A DNA stretch of 64,000 nt from RGIG2206 sp045579085 (lineage in GTDB: Bacteria > Bacillota > Clostridia > Oscillospirales > Acutalibacteraceae). Below the pieces are notes generated by a model that was given only the letters and a program-made list of their open reading frames with translations, was not told the DNA's origin and made no database searches. Where the stretch lies: assembly GCA_045579085.1 (NCBI GenBank), contig JAZNLO010000031.1, positions 15,049 through 79,048 of the forward strand, in the 5' to 3' direction. Position numbers and translations under genes: made by a program. This document shows, piece after piece, positions 29,860 to 39,088 of the stretch; positions within the stretch are counted from its first letter, which is position 1, and each line of letters opens with the position of its first letter.

Positions 29860-31416
29860 ATGCAGAAACTTCTTAAACTTTCAGTGTGTGTTTTGCTTAT
29901 AATTGCTATCTGCACAGGGCTTGTCTCCTGCTCATCGGGGTCGTCCTCTGTAATTAAAAATATCATCTTTAATATGTATAATATGCCCACCAATATTGAC
30001 CCTCAGCTTGCCTCAACCTACGAGGAGTTGTTGATAGTCAGGAACACCTTTGAAGGTCTTTTCAGGATTGACAACGGTGAGGTTTTAAAGGCTGCCTGTG
30101 AGGAATATAAGGTTTCAAGCGACGGTCTCACCTACACCTTTACAATCAAAGACGGGCTCAAGTGGTCTGACGGCTCTCAGGTTACAGCTGACGATTTCAG
30201 GTTTGGTCTTGTCAGAGCTCTGCGCCCTGAAACGCTTTCTCCCGGCGCTCAGCAGCTTTTCTGCATTAAAAATGCCGAAAGCGTTTATAATGGTGAGGCT
30301 GATGAAAGCACTTTAGGAATAGTTGCAAGCGGCAAGCGCAAGCTTACAATCACGCTTAACAGCGCTGACCCCGATTTGCTCAAAACGCTCACCTATGCGT
30401 TTGCAATGCCTTGCAACGAGGCTTTATTTGAGGAAGCCGCAGGCCGCTACGCAATGACCGCTCAGCTTTCGCTTTTTAACGGTCCGCTTAAAGTCAGCCA
30501 GTGGGCTGAATCGAGCATTAAGTTGGCAGTCAACAAGGAATACACAGGCGATTTCAAGGCTGTGGCTAACACAGTTTCCCTCACCTTCGGGAATGATGAC
30601 GCAACAAAAATCGACAACATAAACAGCAACCTTTGCGATATTGCGCTAATCTCAATGCAGTCGGCTGAGCTGGCAGAAGATGCCGCCTTGGAAACAGTTG
30701 CATTTTACGATACAACGTGGGCGGCTGTTATAAACAGCGAGGCATCTGTTATAGGCGAGCCTGCCGTCAGCGCCGCATTCAAAAAGGCGCTCGGTAACTC
30801 AGCGTATAAAGACAGCTTGCCTTCACGCTTCAAAGCAACGTCAGGTATTGTTGCTGATGACTTGCTTATTGGTATGGCGCAATACAGAAGCGTTTGCGAT
30901 GAAATCTCTGTACGCAAGTCAAAGTCCAACGAAGCAGCAGCCGATTTAATCGCGGCGCTCAAGAGCAACAAGCTAACCTTGCCCACAATCACAATTAAGT
31001 ATGTGGACACAGACGGTATGAAGCACACTGCGGCGCAAATAGCTCAGCATTGGCAAAAGGAGTTGGGCGCTGTTGTTAACATTGAGGCTGCCTCTCTCTC
31101 AGACTTAACCGCCGCTGTAAGCTCAGGCAACTATCAGATTGCGCTTATGCCTATCACCTCAAGCGACGGCAGTGCTTATGGCTTGCTAAGACAGTTTAGA
31201 AGCAGTGACACTGTTTTTGGCAAATACAACATTGCGATTGACAAATATCTGGACGGCTCTAATGAAGCAAGCGAACTGAGCAAGGCTGAGAAAGCCGTTA
31301 TCAGCAGCCCGCACATTATACCAATTGCCCAGAGCGGTCATTGCTACGCTGTAAACAGTGCTTTATCAGACTTGAAGTTTGATATGTATCAAGGTGGACT
31401 GGCGTTGTACAGTTAG
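29860..31416 (+). CDS. Family 5 (peptide-type) ABC transporter substrate-binding lipoprotein
   Basis: A 518-residue extracellular binding protein. The lipoprotein signal ends in LVSC, giving a lipidated Cys near residue 24. The SBP_bac_5 start is clear: NMPTNIDPQLASTYEELLIVRNTFEGLFR, followed by YTFTIKDGLKWSDGSQVTADDF. Family members bind oligopeptides, nickel or sugars; the ligand here is unknown. No permease or ATPase genes of the Opp/Dpp type are beside it, so it must share a transporter encoded elsewhere. Its upstream gap carries only the previous terminator and a TTGACA too close to the ATG to be a promoter. Confidence 0.88.
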   Translation: MQKLLKLSVCVLLIIAICTGLVSCSSGSSSVIKNIIFNMYNMPTNIDPQLASTYEELLIVRNTFEGLFRIDNGEVLKAACEEYKVSSDGLTYTFTIKDGLKWSDGSQVTADDFRFGLVRALRPETLSPGAQQLFCIKNAESVYNGEADESTLGIVASGKRKLTITLNSADPDLLKTLTYAFAMPCNEALFEEAAGRYAMTAQLSLFNGPLKVSQWAESSIKLAVNKEYTGDFKAVANTVSLTFGNDDATKIDNINSNLCDIALISMQSAELAEDAALETVAFYDTTWAAVINSEASVIGEPAVSAAFKKALGNSAYKDSLPSRFKATSGIVADDLLIGMAQYRSVCDEISVRKSKSNEAAADLIAALKSNKLTLPTITIKYVDTDGMKHTAAQIAQHWQKELGAVVNIEAASLSDLTAAVSSGNYQIALMPITSSDGSAYGLLRQFRSSDTVFGKYNIAIDKYLDGSNEASELSKAEKAVISSPHIIPIAQSGHCYAVNSALSDLKFDMYQGGLALYS

Positions 31417-31433
31417 AATATTTAATACAAGCA

Positions 31434-31476
31434 AAAACCCGCACACTTGCAATTCAACAAGTGTGCGGGTTTTATT
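31434..31476. terminator. Bidirectional terminator, SBP gene and BMP transporter operon
   Basis: A 16-bp perfect stem AAAACCCGCACACTTG / CAAGTGTGCGGGTTTT (31434-31449 and 31458-31473) with an 8-base loop, between convergent genes. Confidence 0.93.
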
Positions 31477-31484
31477 AACGCTGA

Positions 31485-32432
31485 TTATCTTTCCTCTCTG
31501 AAATATGAAAGGCCAAGTGATGCGGGTGGTTGATTTTCTTTCTTATCTCTTATGCTTGTAAATATAAGAACAACAATTGTTACAACGTAAGGTAGCATCT
31601 TGAAAAGTTCTTTATTTGCAAAGCTAACGCCTGTTATATAGCTGCTTGCAATATACAAAGCACCAAACACTATTGAACCAACAATTGCAAGATTTGGTTT
31701 CCAAACAGTAAAGATAACAAGAGCGATAGCAAGCCAACCTATTGCATCAATGCAATATTCCCAGTTGCCGTGCAAATAATCCATAATGAACGAAAGACCG
31801 CCAAGTCCTGCTATACCGCAGCCAATGCAGGTTGAAACGTATCTATAGCGTGACACGTTTATACCGGCGGCATCTGCTGTTGCAGGGTTTTCGCCTACTG
31901 AACGAAGGTTAAGACCTATACGTGTTTTGGTGAGAACGTATGAAGAAACCAAAGCAATTATAATTGCAAGGTAAATCAATATACCGTGTGACAAAAACAG
32001 TTTGCCAAACCAGCCAAGATTATCTGCAAAGGGTAATGACTGTGTGAAATAGCGACTGCCCTTTGTATAAATTGCGCCTGTTTTTGCAATCATAAACTCT
32101 GATACACCAACGCCAAAGGTGGTGAGCGCAAGACCCGTAACATTTTGGTTTGCACGTAAAGTTACGGTCAAGAAGCAATAAATTAGTCCCATTAATGCGC
32201 CGCCAAGCACCGTTGCTATTATAGGAATTAAAACCGCAAGGAATGGGCTGGCATTGATTTTAAAAGCATTCAAATAAAGATATTCCGCATAGCAACCGCA
32301 GGATGCGCCAACACACATAACGCCCGGTATACCGAGGTTTAAGTGACCTGATTTTTCGGTAATGGTTTCACCTGTTGAACCGAACAAAAACGCCATACCA
32401 AGACGAATTGCACTTACAAGAAAGGTTAACAT
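31485..32432 (-). CDS. ABC transporter permease, BMP/nucleoside type (second permease)
   Basis: A 315-residue permease of the BPD_transp_2 type, with about eight helices and the motif region VGENPATADAAGINVSRYR that contacts the ATPase. Resembles YufQ/NupQ of the Bacillus guanosine transporter. Four-gene order BMP protein, ATPase, permease, permease identifies the system. The ATG follows GGAGGGTGAATAGAGT and the gene lies three bases after the first permease. Confidence 0.9.
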   Translation of the reverse strand: MLTFLVSAIRLGMAFLFGSTGETITEKSGHLNLGIPGVMCVGASCGCYAEYLYLNAFKINASPFLAVLIPIIATVLGGALMGLIYCFLTVTLRANQNVTGLALTTFGVGVSEFMIAKTGAIYTKGSRYFTQSLPFADNLGWFGKLFLSHGILIYLAIIIALVSSYVLTKTRIGLNLRSVGENPATADAAGINVSRYRYVSTCIGCGIAGLGGLSFIMDYLHGNWEYCIDAIGWLAIALVIFTVWKPNLAIVGSIVFGALYIASSYITGVSFANKELFKMLPYVVTIVVLIFTSIRDKKENQPPASLGLSYFREER

Positions 32433-32435
32433 ACT

Positions 32436-33527
32436 CTATTCACCCTCCTTTGCATTTTTAGAAATCACAACTTTATATTGCAAGAAAAATTCGCATCCTA
32501 TAATAAAGAAAAGAATGATGCCGGTAACGATGTCTGAAATTGCGCCGGGCAAACGGAAATCGGTTGAAACCTGTCCCGAACCTTTTTCAAGGAAAACGAT
32601 AAGGAAGGATGTAAACGCCATAAACAACGGGTTAAATTTGCCAAGCCAAGAAACCATGATGGCTGTAAATCCGCGTCCTGCAACCGTTGTTGTGCTGATT
32701 GTGTGGTTTGTGCCGCCAACGAGCAGCATACCTGCTATACCGCACAAAACACCCGAAACAACAAGCGTTCTGATAATAACTTTTCTAACATTTATTCCTA
32801 TATACTTTGCAGTGTTTTCACTTTCACCTACAACAGAGATTTCGTAGCCCTGTTTAGTTTGTTTAAGATAGATGTAAACAACAACCGTAAGCAAAGCAAC
32901 AATGATGATATTAAGCAAGTAAGGCATATCGCCAATGACGGGCAGACCGTATTGAGGCATTGGTGTTAAAACGCCTGAACCGCTTTTAACAAAATATTTT
33001 AAGAAAAATGCCACAAGCTGAATGGCAATATAGTTCATCATCAAGGTAAAAAGTGTTTCGTTTGTGTTCCAAAGTGCTTTGCACACGGCTGGGATAACTG
33101 CCCATATAACGCTGGCAAGAATGGATGCCGCTATCATAACAATAATCAAAAGCGGTAAGGGCATTTTACCGCCCAAGAACATCATAACTGATATTGTAGC
33201 AAGACCGCCTATCAAAACCTGTCCTTCTGCACCGCAGTTCCAAAACCGCATCTTAAAGGCTGGAGTTACAGCCAAAGAGATGCAAAGCAGCATTGCAACA
33301 TTCTGGAACAAGCTCCATCTGCGAAGCGATGAACCAAACGCACCGCTTATCATAGAAGAATAAATTTGCAAAGGATTTTTTTGTGTCAAAAGCACTATAA
33401 CAACTGCACTAACAAGCAACGCTGCAACAACCGCCGCCAAACGAATTGCTATACTGTAATACCAAGCAAGCGGTTCTCTTTTAACAATATGAAACGAACT
33501 TGTACCAACTTTAAGTTTCTTTTGCAC
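32436..33527 (-). CDS. ABC transporter permease, BMP/nucleoside type (first permease)
   Basis: A 363-residue permease with an N-terminal cytoplasmic head and about ten helices. The coupling stretch VGESENTAKYIGINVRKVI is visible. Resembles YufP/NupP. It starts with GTG behind AAAGGAGGAATAAAC, three bases after the ATPase stop, and is followed by the second permease with the same spacing. Confidence 0.9.
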   Translation of the reverse strand: MQKKLKVGTSSFHIVKREPLAWYYSIAIRLAAVVAALLVSAVVIVLLTQKNPLQIYSSMISGAFGSSLRRWSLFQNVAMLLCISLAVTPAFKMRFWNCGAEGQVLIGGLATISVMMFLGGKMPLPLLIIVMIAASILASVIWAVIPAVCKALWNTNETLFTLMMNYIAIQLVAFFLKYFVKSGSGVLTPMPQYGLPVIGDMPYLLNIIIVALLTVVVYIYLKQTKQGYEISVVGESENTAKYIGINVRKVIIRTLVVSGVLCGIAGMLLVGGTNHTISTTTVAGRGFTAIMVSWLGKFNPLFMAFTSFLIVFLEKGSGQVSTDFRLPGAISDIVTGIILFFIIGCEFFLQYKVVISKNAKEGE

Positions 33528-33530
33528 CGT

Positions 33531-35063
33531 TTATTCCTCCTTTGCTATTGTTTTGGTCATCAACAAACCGATTTCTTCTTTTGTGGCTGTTCTACCGTCA
33601 ACAATGCCCGTAATGGCACCGCCGCCAACAACCAAAATTCTGTCACACAGCTCAATCAAAACGTCGAGGTCTTCACCGACGAAAATAACGGCAACGCCTT
33701 TTTCTTTTTGCTCGTTAAGCAGGTTGTATATTGTGTAAGATGAGTTGATATCAAGGCCTCGCACAGGGTATGCCGCCATCAAAACAGTGGGGGCAGCAGC
33801 AATTTCTCGTCCTACCAGCACCTTTTGCACGTTACCGCCCGAAAGACGTCTGACAGGTGTATTCTCATTAGGGGTTACAACCTCGAGCTCGTCTATAATA
33901 TTCAAAGCAAGGTTTTTGGGAGCCTTGCGCTCTAAGAACATTGATTTGCCTTTGCGATAGCTTCTGAGCATCATATTATCAACAATGTCCATATTACCTA
34001 CAAGGCCCATACCCAAGCGGTCCTCAGGAACGAAAGAAAGGCGCACGCCAAGCTCGCGGATTTGCAAGGGGGTTTTATCCTTAAGACTGTCCTGTGTGTT
34101 TGTTTTGGGGTTGTTATAAATGATTTCGCCGCTGCTAACGTGCTGCAAACCTGCAATTGCCTCAAGCAGCTCACGCTGACCTGAACCTGCGATACCTGCA
34201 ATACCCAGAATTTCACCCGATTTTGCAGTAAACGAAATATCATTCAAAACTTTTATGCCGTCTCGATTCATACAGTTAAGACCTGAAACAACCAGTCTGT
34301 CAACTGTGTTTTTAGGCTCGCTTCGCTCGATGTTGAGTGATATCTTTTTACCAACCATCATTTCTGTAAGTTCAGCTTCAGATGTTTCGGCAGTATTAAC
34401 CGTGCCTACATATTCACCTTTTCTTAAAACGGAAACCCTGTCAGAAAGCGAAAGCACCTCATGCAGTTTATGGGTAATGATTATTATTGATTTACCGTCG
34501 TCACGCATACGGCGCAAAACGGCAAACAATTTTTGTGTTTCTTGCGGAGTTAAAACTGCCGTAGGCTCGTCCAATATAAGAATATCAGCGCCACGATAAA
34601 GAACCTTGATGATTTCAACCGTTTGCTTTTCCGAAACGCTCATTTCGTGAATTTTTTTAAGCGGTTCAATTTCAAAGCCGTATTTTGCACTTATTTCTTC
34701 TACCTTTTTGGCAGACTCTTTCACGCTGAACTTTGTTCCATCGTTAAGACCTAAAATTATATTTTCGGTTGCGCTGAACACATCAACCAGTTTGAAATGC
34801 TGATGTATCATACCGATTTTATAATTAAAAGCATCTTTAGGCGAGCGTATTACAACCTCTTCGCCATCAATAAAAATTTGGCCTTCATCAGGAAAATATA
34901 TTCCCGAAATCATATTCATCAAGGTTGTTTTACCGCTTCCGTTTTCACCTAATATAGACAAAATTTCACCACGGTTAACCTTCAAATTAACGTTCCTGTT
35001 AGCAACCACGCTACCGAAAGTTTTTGTTATATTTCTAAGTTCAATAGCTGTTTTATCGGTCAA
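33531..35063 (-). CDS. ABC transporter ATPase with two nucleotide-binding domains, BMP/nucleoside type
   Basis: A 510-residue tandem ATPase. The first domain has Walker A GENGSGKTT (about 38-46), signature MSVSEKQ and Walker B ILILDEPTAVL. The second has a degenerate Walker A GIAGSGQREL, signature LSGGNVQ and Walker B VLMAAYPVRGLD, in which the catalytic Glu is missing. This split between a competent and a degenerate site is typical for RbsA/YufO-like ATPases. The start codon is TTG behind GGAGGAAAATAAA. Confidence 0.93.
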   Translation of the reverse strand: MTDKTAIELRNITKTFGSVVANRNVNLKVNRGEILSILGENGSGKTTLMNMISGIYFPDEGQIFIDGEEVVIRSPKDAFNYKIGMIHQHFKLVDVFSATENIILGLNDGTKFSVKESAKKVEEISAKYGFEIEPLKKIHEMSVSEKQTVEIIKVLYRGADILILDEPTAVLTPQETQKLFAVLRRMRDDGKSIIIITHKLHEVLSLSDRVSVLRKGEYVGTVNTAETSEAELTEMMVGKKISLNIERSEPKNTVDRLVVSGLNCMNRDGIKVLNDISFTAKSGEILGIAGIAGSGQRELLEAIAGLQHVSSGEIIYNNPKTNTQDSLKDKTPLQIRELGVRLSFVPEDRLGMGLVGNMDIVDNMMLRSYRKGKSMFLERKAPKNLALNIIDELEVVTPNENTPVRRLSGGNVQKVLVGREIAAAPTVLMAAYPVRGLDINSSYTIYNLLNEQKEKGVAVIFVGEDLDVLIELCDRILVVGGGAITGIVDGRTATKEEIGLLMTKTIAKEE

Positions 35064-35085
35064 TTTATTTTCCTCCTGTTATTTT

Positions 35086-35170
35086 AGTGCTTTAAGAAGC
35101 CCTTTTTATAAAAATGTTTCTTAAAACACTAAAAAGAAATTCGGGCGGAACAAAACATAATGCCCCGCCC
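35086..35170 (-). other. Intercistronic stem-loops between BMP protein and ATPase genes
   Basis: Two hairpins in the 124-base gap. The one nearer the BMP gene pairs GGGCGG with CCGCCC (35143-35148 and 35165-35170). The second pairs AGTGTTTTAAGAA with TTCTTAAAGCACT (35118-35130 and 35086-35098, one G-U pair) around an inner A/T stem. Such structures often stabilise the binding-protein part of the message or attenuate the rest. Confidence 0.7.
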
Positions 35171-35187
35171 TTTTAATTTAAAACTGA

Positions 35188-36456
35188 TTAGAACTTCTCG
35201 TTAAGGAGAGTAATGCCGTCAATTCTTACATCGAAGTAAGGAGCTGAACGGTCCTCTGACTCGTGGAAGTAGCCATCTTTAACAGCCTCTGTATCAGGGG
35301 TATAAGCAGCGTCAGTGTCAACATCAGCCATATATGTGGTAAGAGCTTTACCGTCTACAGTGATGAAGTTTTCCTTAGCTGTATCGAATACTTTTAATGT
35401 GCCAGCCTTAATATCTTTAACTGCCTTCTTGATAGCTTCGATTGTGCCTTCTGCAGCAACATCCTGGTTGATACCGGTAAGAACAACTGAACCCTCAGCA
35501 ATGCCACCGCACCAGTCAGCAGCAATTTCTTTACCGTTGATTACGCAACCAATGATGTAGTTGTAGTAAGCAGTCCAATCAATACGTGAAGAAACGATGA
35601 ATGTTTCAGGGCAAGCATCATAAGTTGCACCGTTGTATGAAACGTTGGGAATGTTTGCAGCTTCGCAAGCAGAAGGAGCACCCATTGAGTCAGCGTGCTG
35701 GCTGATGAGCTTGCAGTTTTTAGCGATAAGAGCCTCAGCTGCATTCTTTTCTTCTGTTGCATCATACCAAGAACCAGTGAACTGAACGTCCATTGTTACA
35801 GTGGGGCAAACTGATTTTGCGCCAAGGTAGAATGATGTGTAGCCTGAAATAACTTCTGCGTAAGTGAAAGCACCAACGTAGCCGATTTTTGCTTCCTTAG
35901 CAGTGAACTCGCCTGCTTCAATCATCTCGTTGAGCTTCATACCTGCAGCGATACCTGCAAGGTAACGGCCTTCGTAGATAGAAGCAAAAGCATTGTGATA
36001 GTTAGCAAGATTTTCTGTGTGTGCCTTTGTACCGGTAGCGTGGCAGAACTGTACTTCTGGGAACTCTTTTGCAGCTTTAATCATAAAATCTTCATGGCCG
36101 AAAGAGTTAGCGAAAACAATGTCACAACCCTGGTCAACAAGGTCTTTTGCAGCAACATAGCATTCGTCGCCTTCAGGTACGTTGACTTTAACAACTACCT
36201 GCTCGTCCTTAAGGCCTGCAACCTTTTTAACAGAATCAACTGCGTTAAGGAAGTTGAGGTCATAAGTTGAGTTCTCGTCGTGAAGGCAGATGAAACCGAT
36301 TTTGAAGTCATCAGGAACTTCGTAATCTGCTTTAATCTCAACTGCTTCGATGGGTGAATCACTCATGCCGAGCAATTCGTTGTTGTCAGCGTTGTTGCAG
36401 CCTGCAAATGCAAACAGCATAACAAGCGCCAGAACAAGTGCAAGAATCTTTTTCAT
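35188..36456 (-). CDS. BMP family ABC transporter substrate-binding lipoprotein
   Basis: A 422-residue binding lipoprotein of the BmpA/PnrA group, which takes up purine nucleosides in the studied cases. The lipobox is LFAFAGC with the lipidated Cys near residue 19. Family features are FKIGFICLHDENSTYD, the GCDIVFANSFGHE stretch and GYVGAFTYAEVISGY, where the periplasmic-binding fold recognises the ligand. It is the first gene of the four-gene importer. The ligand could also be another small solute such as a sugar or thiamine-related compound. Confidence 0.9.
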   Translation of the reverse strand: MKKILALVLALVMLFAFAGCNNADNNELLGMSDSPIEAVEIKADYEVPDDFKIGFICLHDENSTYDLNFLNAVDSVKKVAGLKDEQVVVKVNVPEGDECYVAAKDLVDQGCDIVFANSFGHEDFMIKAAKEFPEVQFCHATGTKAHTENLANYHNAFASIYEGRYLAGIAAGMKLNEMIEAGEFTAKEAKIGYVGAFTYAEVISGYTSFYLGAKSVCPTVTMDVQFTGSWYDATEEKNAAEALIAKNCKLISQHADSMGAPSACEAANIPNVSYNGATYDACPETFIVSSRIDWTAYYNYIIGCVINGKEIAADWCGGIAEGSVVLTGINQDVAAEGTIEAIKKAVKDIKAGTLKVFDTAKENFITVDGKALTTYMADVDTDAAYTPDTEAVKDGYFHESEDRSAPYFDVRIDGITLLNEKF

Positions 36457-36535
36457 TTACTTTTTCCTCCCAAAATATTTTATTTGCCGCAGTATAAACA
36501 ACAGCCTTTTTACTGCTGCAATAACTACTGTTTTT

Positions 36536-36564
36536 ATTTTACAAAATTTATCAAAAAAGGACAA
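36536..36564 (-). promoter_or_regulatory. Possible promoter of the BMP transporter operon
   Basis: TTGTCC (36559-36564) and TAAAAT (36536-36541) on the minus strand with a 17-base spacer. The leader then holds an imperfect hairpin GCAGCAGTA...TACTGCGGC. No recognisable purine riboswitch is present in the 262-base intergenic region. Confidence 0.5.
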
Positions 36565-36718
36565 TACACAATAATGACAAACATTAAGTTGACATAACGC
36601 TTTTTTTGCAAATTTTGTACAATTTTTATGAATTGAGAGCAATTTGATTGCTTCCAATCTAACCTTTTGTCTAAAAAATCTTAATAATATGTAAATTAAA
36701 GTCTAAACGAAACAACTG

Positions 36719-37162
36719 CTATTTTCTACCCGTTGAGCCAAAGCCTTGTGCGCCTCTTATGGTATCGCTAAGCTCATTACATTCAACAAATTCTGCCGCA
36801 ATATACGGTGTGAGGACAAACTGTGCGATTCTTTCGCACGGCTCGATTATCTGCAGAGTATCGCTGTGATTATAAAGCGCAACCATTATCTCGCCCCTGT
36901 AATCGCTGTCGATTACGCCCACCTTGTTTGCAGGCGCAACACCACGCTTGCAGGCAAGTCCGCTTCTTGCGTAAACGAGTCCAACAAGCCCTGTTGGGAT
37001 TTCAACCGCTATCCCCGTATGTACAAGTGCTGTTTTGTGCGGCTCGAGCACTAACGGCTCGTCCAACACTGCGTAAAGGTCGGCTCCCGCTGAAAACTCT
37101 GAGCCGTATGTAGGCACGACGGCACGCTCGTCAAGCCTTTTAAAATTTACTGCCTGTTTCAT
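36719..37162 (-). CDS. dut: dUTP diphosphatase
   Basis: Trimeric dUTPase, removing dUTP and supplying dUMP. All five motifs are visible in 147 residues: SAGADLYA (1), ARSGLA (2), GVIDSDYRGEIMVALYN (3), CERIAQFVL (4) and RGAQGFGSTGR (5), the last forming the flexible lid. Separate unit with its own promoter. Confidence 0.96.
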   Translation of the reverse strand: MKQAVNFKRLDERAVVPTYGSEFSAGADLYAVLDEPLVLEPHKTALVHTGIAVEIPTGLVGLVYARSGLACKRGVAPANKVGVIDSDYRGEIMVALYNHSDTLQIIEPCERIAQFVLTPYIAAEFVECNELSDTIRGAQGFGSTGRK

Positions 37163-37196
37163 TTATAAACCTTCCTTCATTTTTATTCCTGATTTT

Positions 37197-37224
37197 ATTA
37201 TATAGCAATTCGCCATTAATTCAA
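37197..37224 (-). promoter_or_regulatory. SigmaA-type promoter of dut
   Basis: TTGAAT (37219-37224) and TATAAT (37197-37202) on the minus strand, spacer 16 bases. Confidence 0.7.
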
Positions 37225-37228
37225 GTGC

Positions 37229-38173
37229 CTATAAGCTGTTTTTTATTACCGAATTAACAAAATCGGTTAGCGCCCTTTTATACTGCTTCGGGGAAGCCAA
37301 GCAGCTTACTCCGTGAGCGGCGCTGTCGACTATGAGCAGTCTTTTATCCGATGCGCAAGCCTTGAAATTTCGACGTGAAAAATCCGTTGGCACAAAGTCA
37401 TCTGCGCCGCCGTGAATAAACAGCACGGGAATCGAATTATTTCTGAGCACGTCTTCAGTGGAGATTTCTCTTAAATCACAGCCCGTTTTGCGCCTGAATT
37501 TCATATTTACAAGATACAAAAGCGGCCACGCTCCCAGCTTGTAATCTCGCTTTAAAATGTATCTGAGCTGCTCAAACGCAGACGTATAGCCGCAGTCAGC
37601 AACTATTCCGCACACGTTATCAGGCAGCTTTGTCGCAATCGACATCAACACCGACGCACAGCCCATAGATATGCCCGACAAAATAACAGGCTTTTGATAT
37701 CCGTATCTTGCATTGACGAAATTAACCCACTCAGCAACGTCGTAGCGTTCTTTTAGACCGAAGGTTATCGTGTTGCCTGTGCTGTTGCCGTGCGAACGCT
37801 GGTCTATTACTACAAGGTTAAACCCCATATTGTAATAAATTTCAAGAGCGCAGCAAGAGTCAAGTTGCCCCCTCGACCTGTATCCGTGACACACAATAAC
37901 CGTGCCCTTAGCGTCCGGCTGCTCTGCAATCGTAGCCGCCAGACTCAGCCCGTCGTATGATTTTATGCTCACCTTATCGGTTACACGGCTTTCAAACCAC
38001 TCGTTAATTTGAATTATAACATCCGCATAGCTCGCCCAAGGCACACCAAGCATGCTTGCGTTTAGGTGTTGCTCGCCCCTGACAAACGCTTTATTGTAAA
38101 ACACATTCACTATAACCGCCGTCAGCACAGCCAACGTTAAAATAAGTGCTATCACCACTAATACAACTTCCAT
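37229..38173 (-). CDS. Alpha/beta hydrolase, membrane-anchored
   Basis: A 314-residue serine hydrolase with one N-terminal membrane helix (about 3-25). The oxyanion region VIVCHGYRSRG, nucleophile elbow GISMGCA, acid residue in FIHGGADDFVP and His in DSAAHGVS make a complete triad. Members of this YhfR/BAAT-like group are mostly uncharacterised; peptidase or esterase activity is possible. It starts behind GGAGGCTTTA. A terminator of the maltodextrin operon lies upstream, so it probably has its own weak promoter or is read through. Confidence 0.88.
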   Translation of the reverse strand: MEVVLVVIALILTLAVLTAVIVNVFYNKAFVRGEQHLNASMLGVPWASYADVIIQINEWFESRVTDKVSIKSYDGLSLAATIAEQPDAKGTVIVCHGYRSRGQLDSCCALEIYYNMGFNLVVIDQRSHGNSTGNTITFGLKERYDVAEWVNFVNARYGYQKPVILSGISMGCASVLMSIATKLPDNVCGIVADCGYTSAFEQLRYILKRDYKLGAWPLLYLVNMKFRRKTGCDLREISTEDVLRNNSIPVLFIHGGADDFVPTDFSRRNFKACASDKRLLIVDSAAHGVSCLASPKQYKRALTDFVNSVIKNSL

Positions 38174-38212
38174 TAAAGCCTCCGCATAACAGTATTTATC
38201 CGTTTGCCCGAA

Positions 38213-38250
38213 AAAGCAGAGCTGTCAAGTGCACTACTGCTTGACAGCTC
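38213..38250 (-). terminator. Terminator of the maltodextrin operon, overlapping the malG stop codon
   Basis: An 11-bp perfect stem GAGCTGTCAAG / CTTGACAGCTC (38219-38229 and 38240-38250). The malG stop codon TAG lies in the ten-base loop. On the minus strand the stem is followed by TGCTTTTTCG. Confidence 0.82.
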
Positions 38251-39088
38251 CTCCCGTTACACCGCTTACATAGTAACGCTGAAGCAACATAAACAACAGC
38301 GTGACCGGCACTGCCACGAGCACCGCTCCTGCGCAAAACCGCGTGAAGTAATTGTATATATTTTCCCTTGAAAGCATTTGATAAAGTCCAAGCGCAACTG
38401 TGTAGTTTTCGTAGTTATCCTTCATTATAACGCTTACAAATATGAAGTCTGCCCAAGGGGCAATAAACGAGGTAAGTGCTGTGTAAACAACTATAGGTTT
38501 GGACAAAGGCAAAATTATCTTCCAGAATATCTGGTTGCGGTTTGCCCCGTCTATCGTCGCCGCTTCGTCGAGCGACCTCGGTATTGTGTCAAAGAAGCCC
38601 TTTGCCACAAAGTAGCCCAACGCACTCGATGCAGAATACACAAGCACCAATGATACAAGCGACTGCACAAGTCCAACCACCTTGAGAAGATGATATACCG
38701 CAATCATTGACATAAATCCGGGAAACATTCCCATTATCAAGCCCAGACTCATAAACCTTTTACGTGAGTTGAATTTAAGTCTGCTAAACGCATAGCTTAT
38801 CATCAATATCATAATAGTTGAAATCACGCAAGTTATAACCGCCACGATAAATGTGTTTAAATACCATCTGGGGTAATTAAAAAGGCTTGTATCGGTAAAA
38901 AGCAATTTGTAGTTATCCAAAGTAAGCTCTTTCGGAAAAATATACGGAGTATACGCTCCGCTTTCTTTTCTGAGCGATAAAATCACCAGATAAACAATCG
39001 GTGCGAGCCACACAACCGACAAAACAGTCAAAATTATATATATTGCGGCGTTTGCTGTTTTGCGGCTGAAAGAATAGGATTTTTTCAC
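38234..39088 (-). CDS. malG: Maltodextrin/sugar ABC transporter permease, MalG type
   Basis: A 284-residue inner-membrane permease with six helices. The EAA loop that docks the ATPase reads RSLDEAATIDGANRNQIFWKIILP (in two parts of the loop, residues about 190-213). The start is GTG, overlapping the malF stop by four bases, with GGAGGACCAG upstream. The C-terminal VTGGAVKQ resembles MalG/MdxG endings. Together with MalF and MalE it forms a CUT1 importer. The matching ATPase is absent here; in Gram-positives such importers often share a multi-sugar ATPase such as MsmX encoded elsewhere. Confidence 0.9.
   Translation of the reverse strand: MKKSYSFSRKTANAAIYIILTVLSVVWLAPIVYLVILSLRKESGAYTPYIFPKELTLDNYKLLFTDTSLFNYPRWYLNTFIVAVITCVISTIMILMISYAFSRLKFNSRKRFMSLGLIMGMFPGFMSMIAVYHLLKVVGLVQSLVSLVLVYSASSALGYFVAKGFFDTIPRSLDEAATIDGANRNQIFWKIILPLSKPIVVYTALTSFIAPWADFIFVSVIMKDNYENYTVALGLYQMLSRENIYNYFTRFCAGAVLVAVPVTLLFMLLQRYYVSGVTGGAVKQ

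Noticed and set aside
33531..35063. Second ATPase domain as broken gene
   Set aside because: A degenerate second site is the rule in this ATPase type; the frame is intact.
36457..36718. Purine riboswitch before the BMP transporter
   Set aside because: The three-way junction consensus is not present; only a weak hairpin and a promoter are seen.
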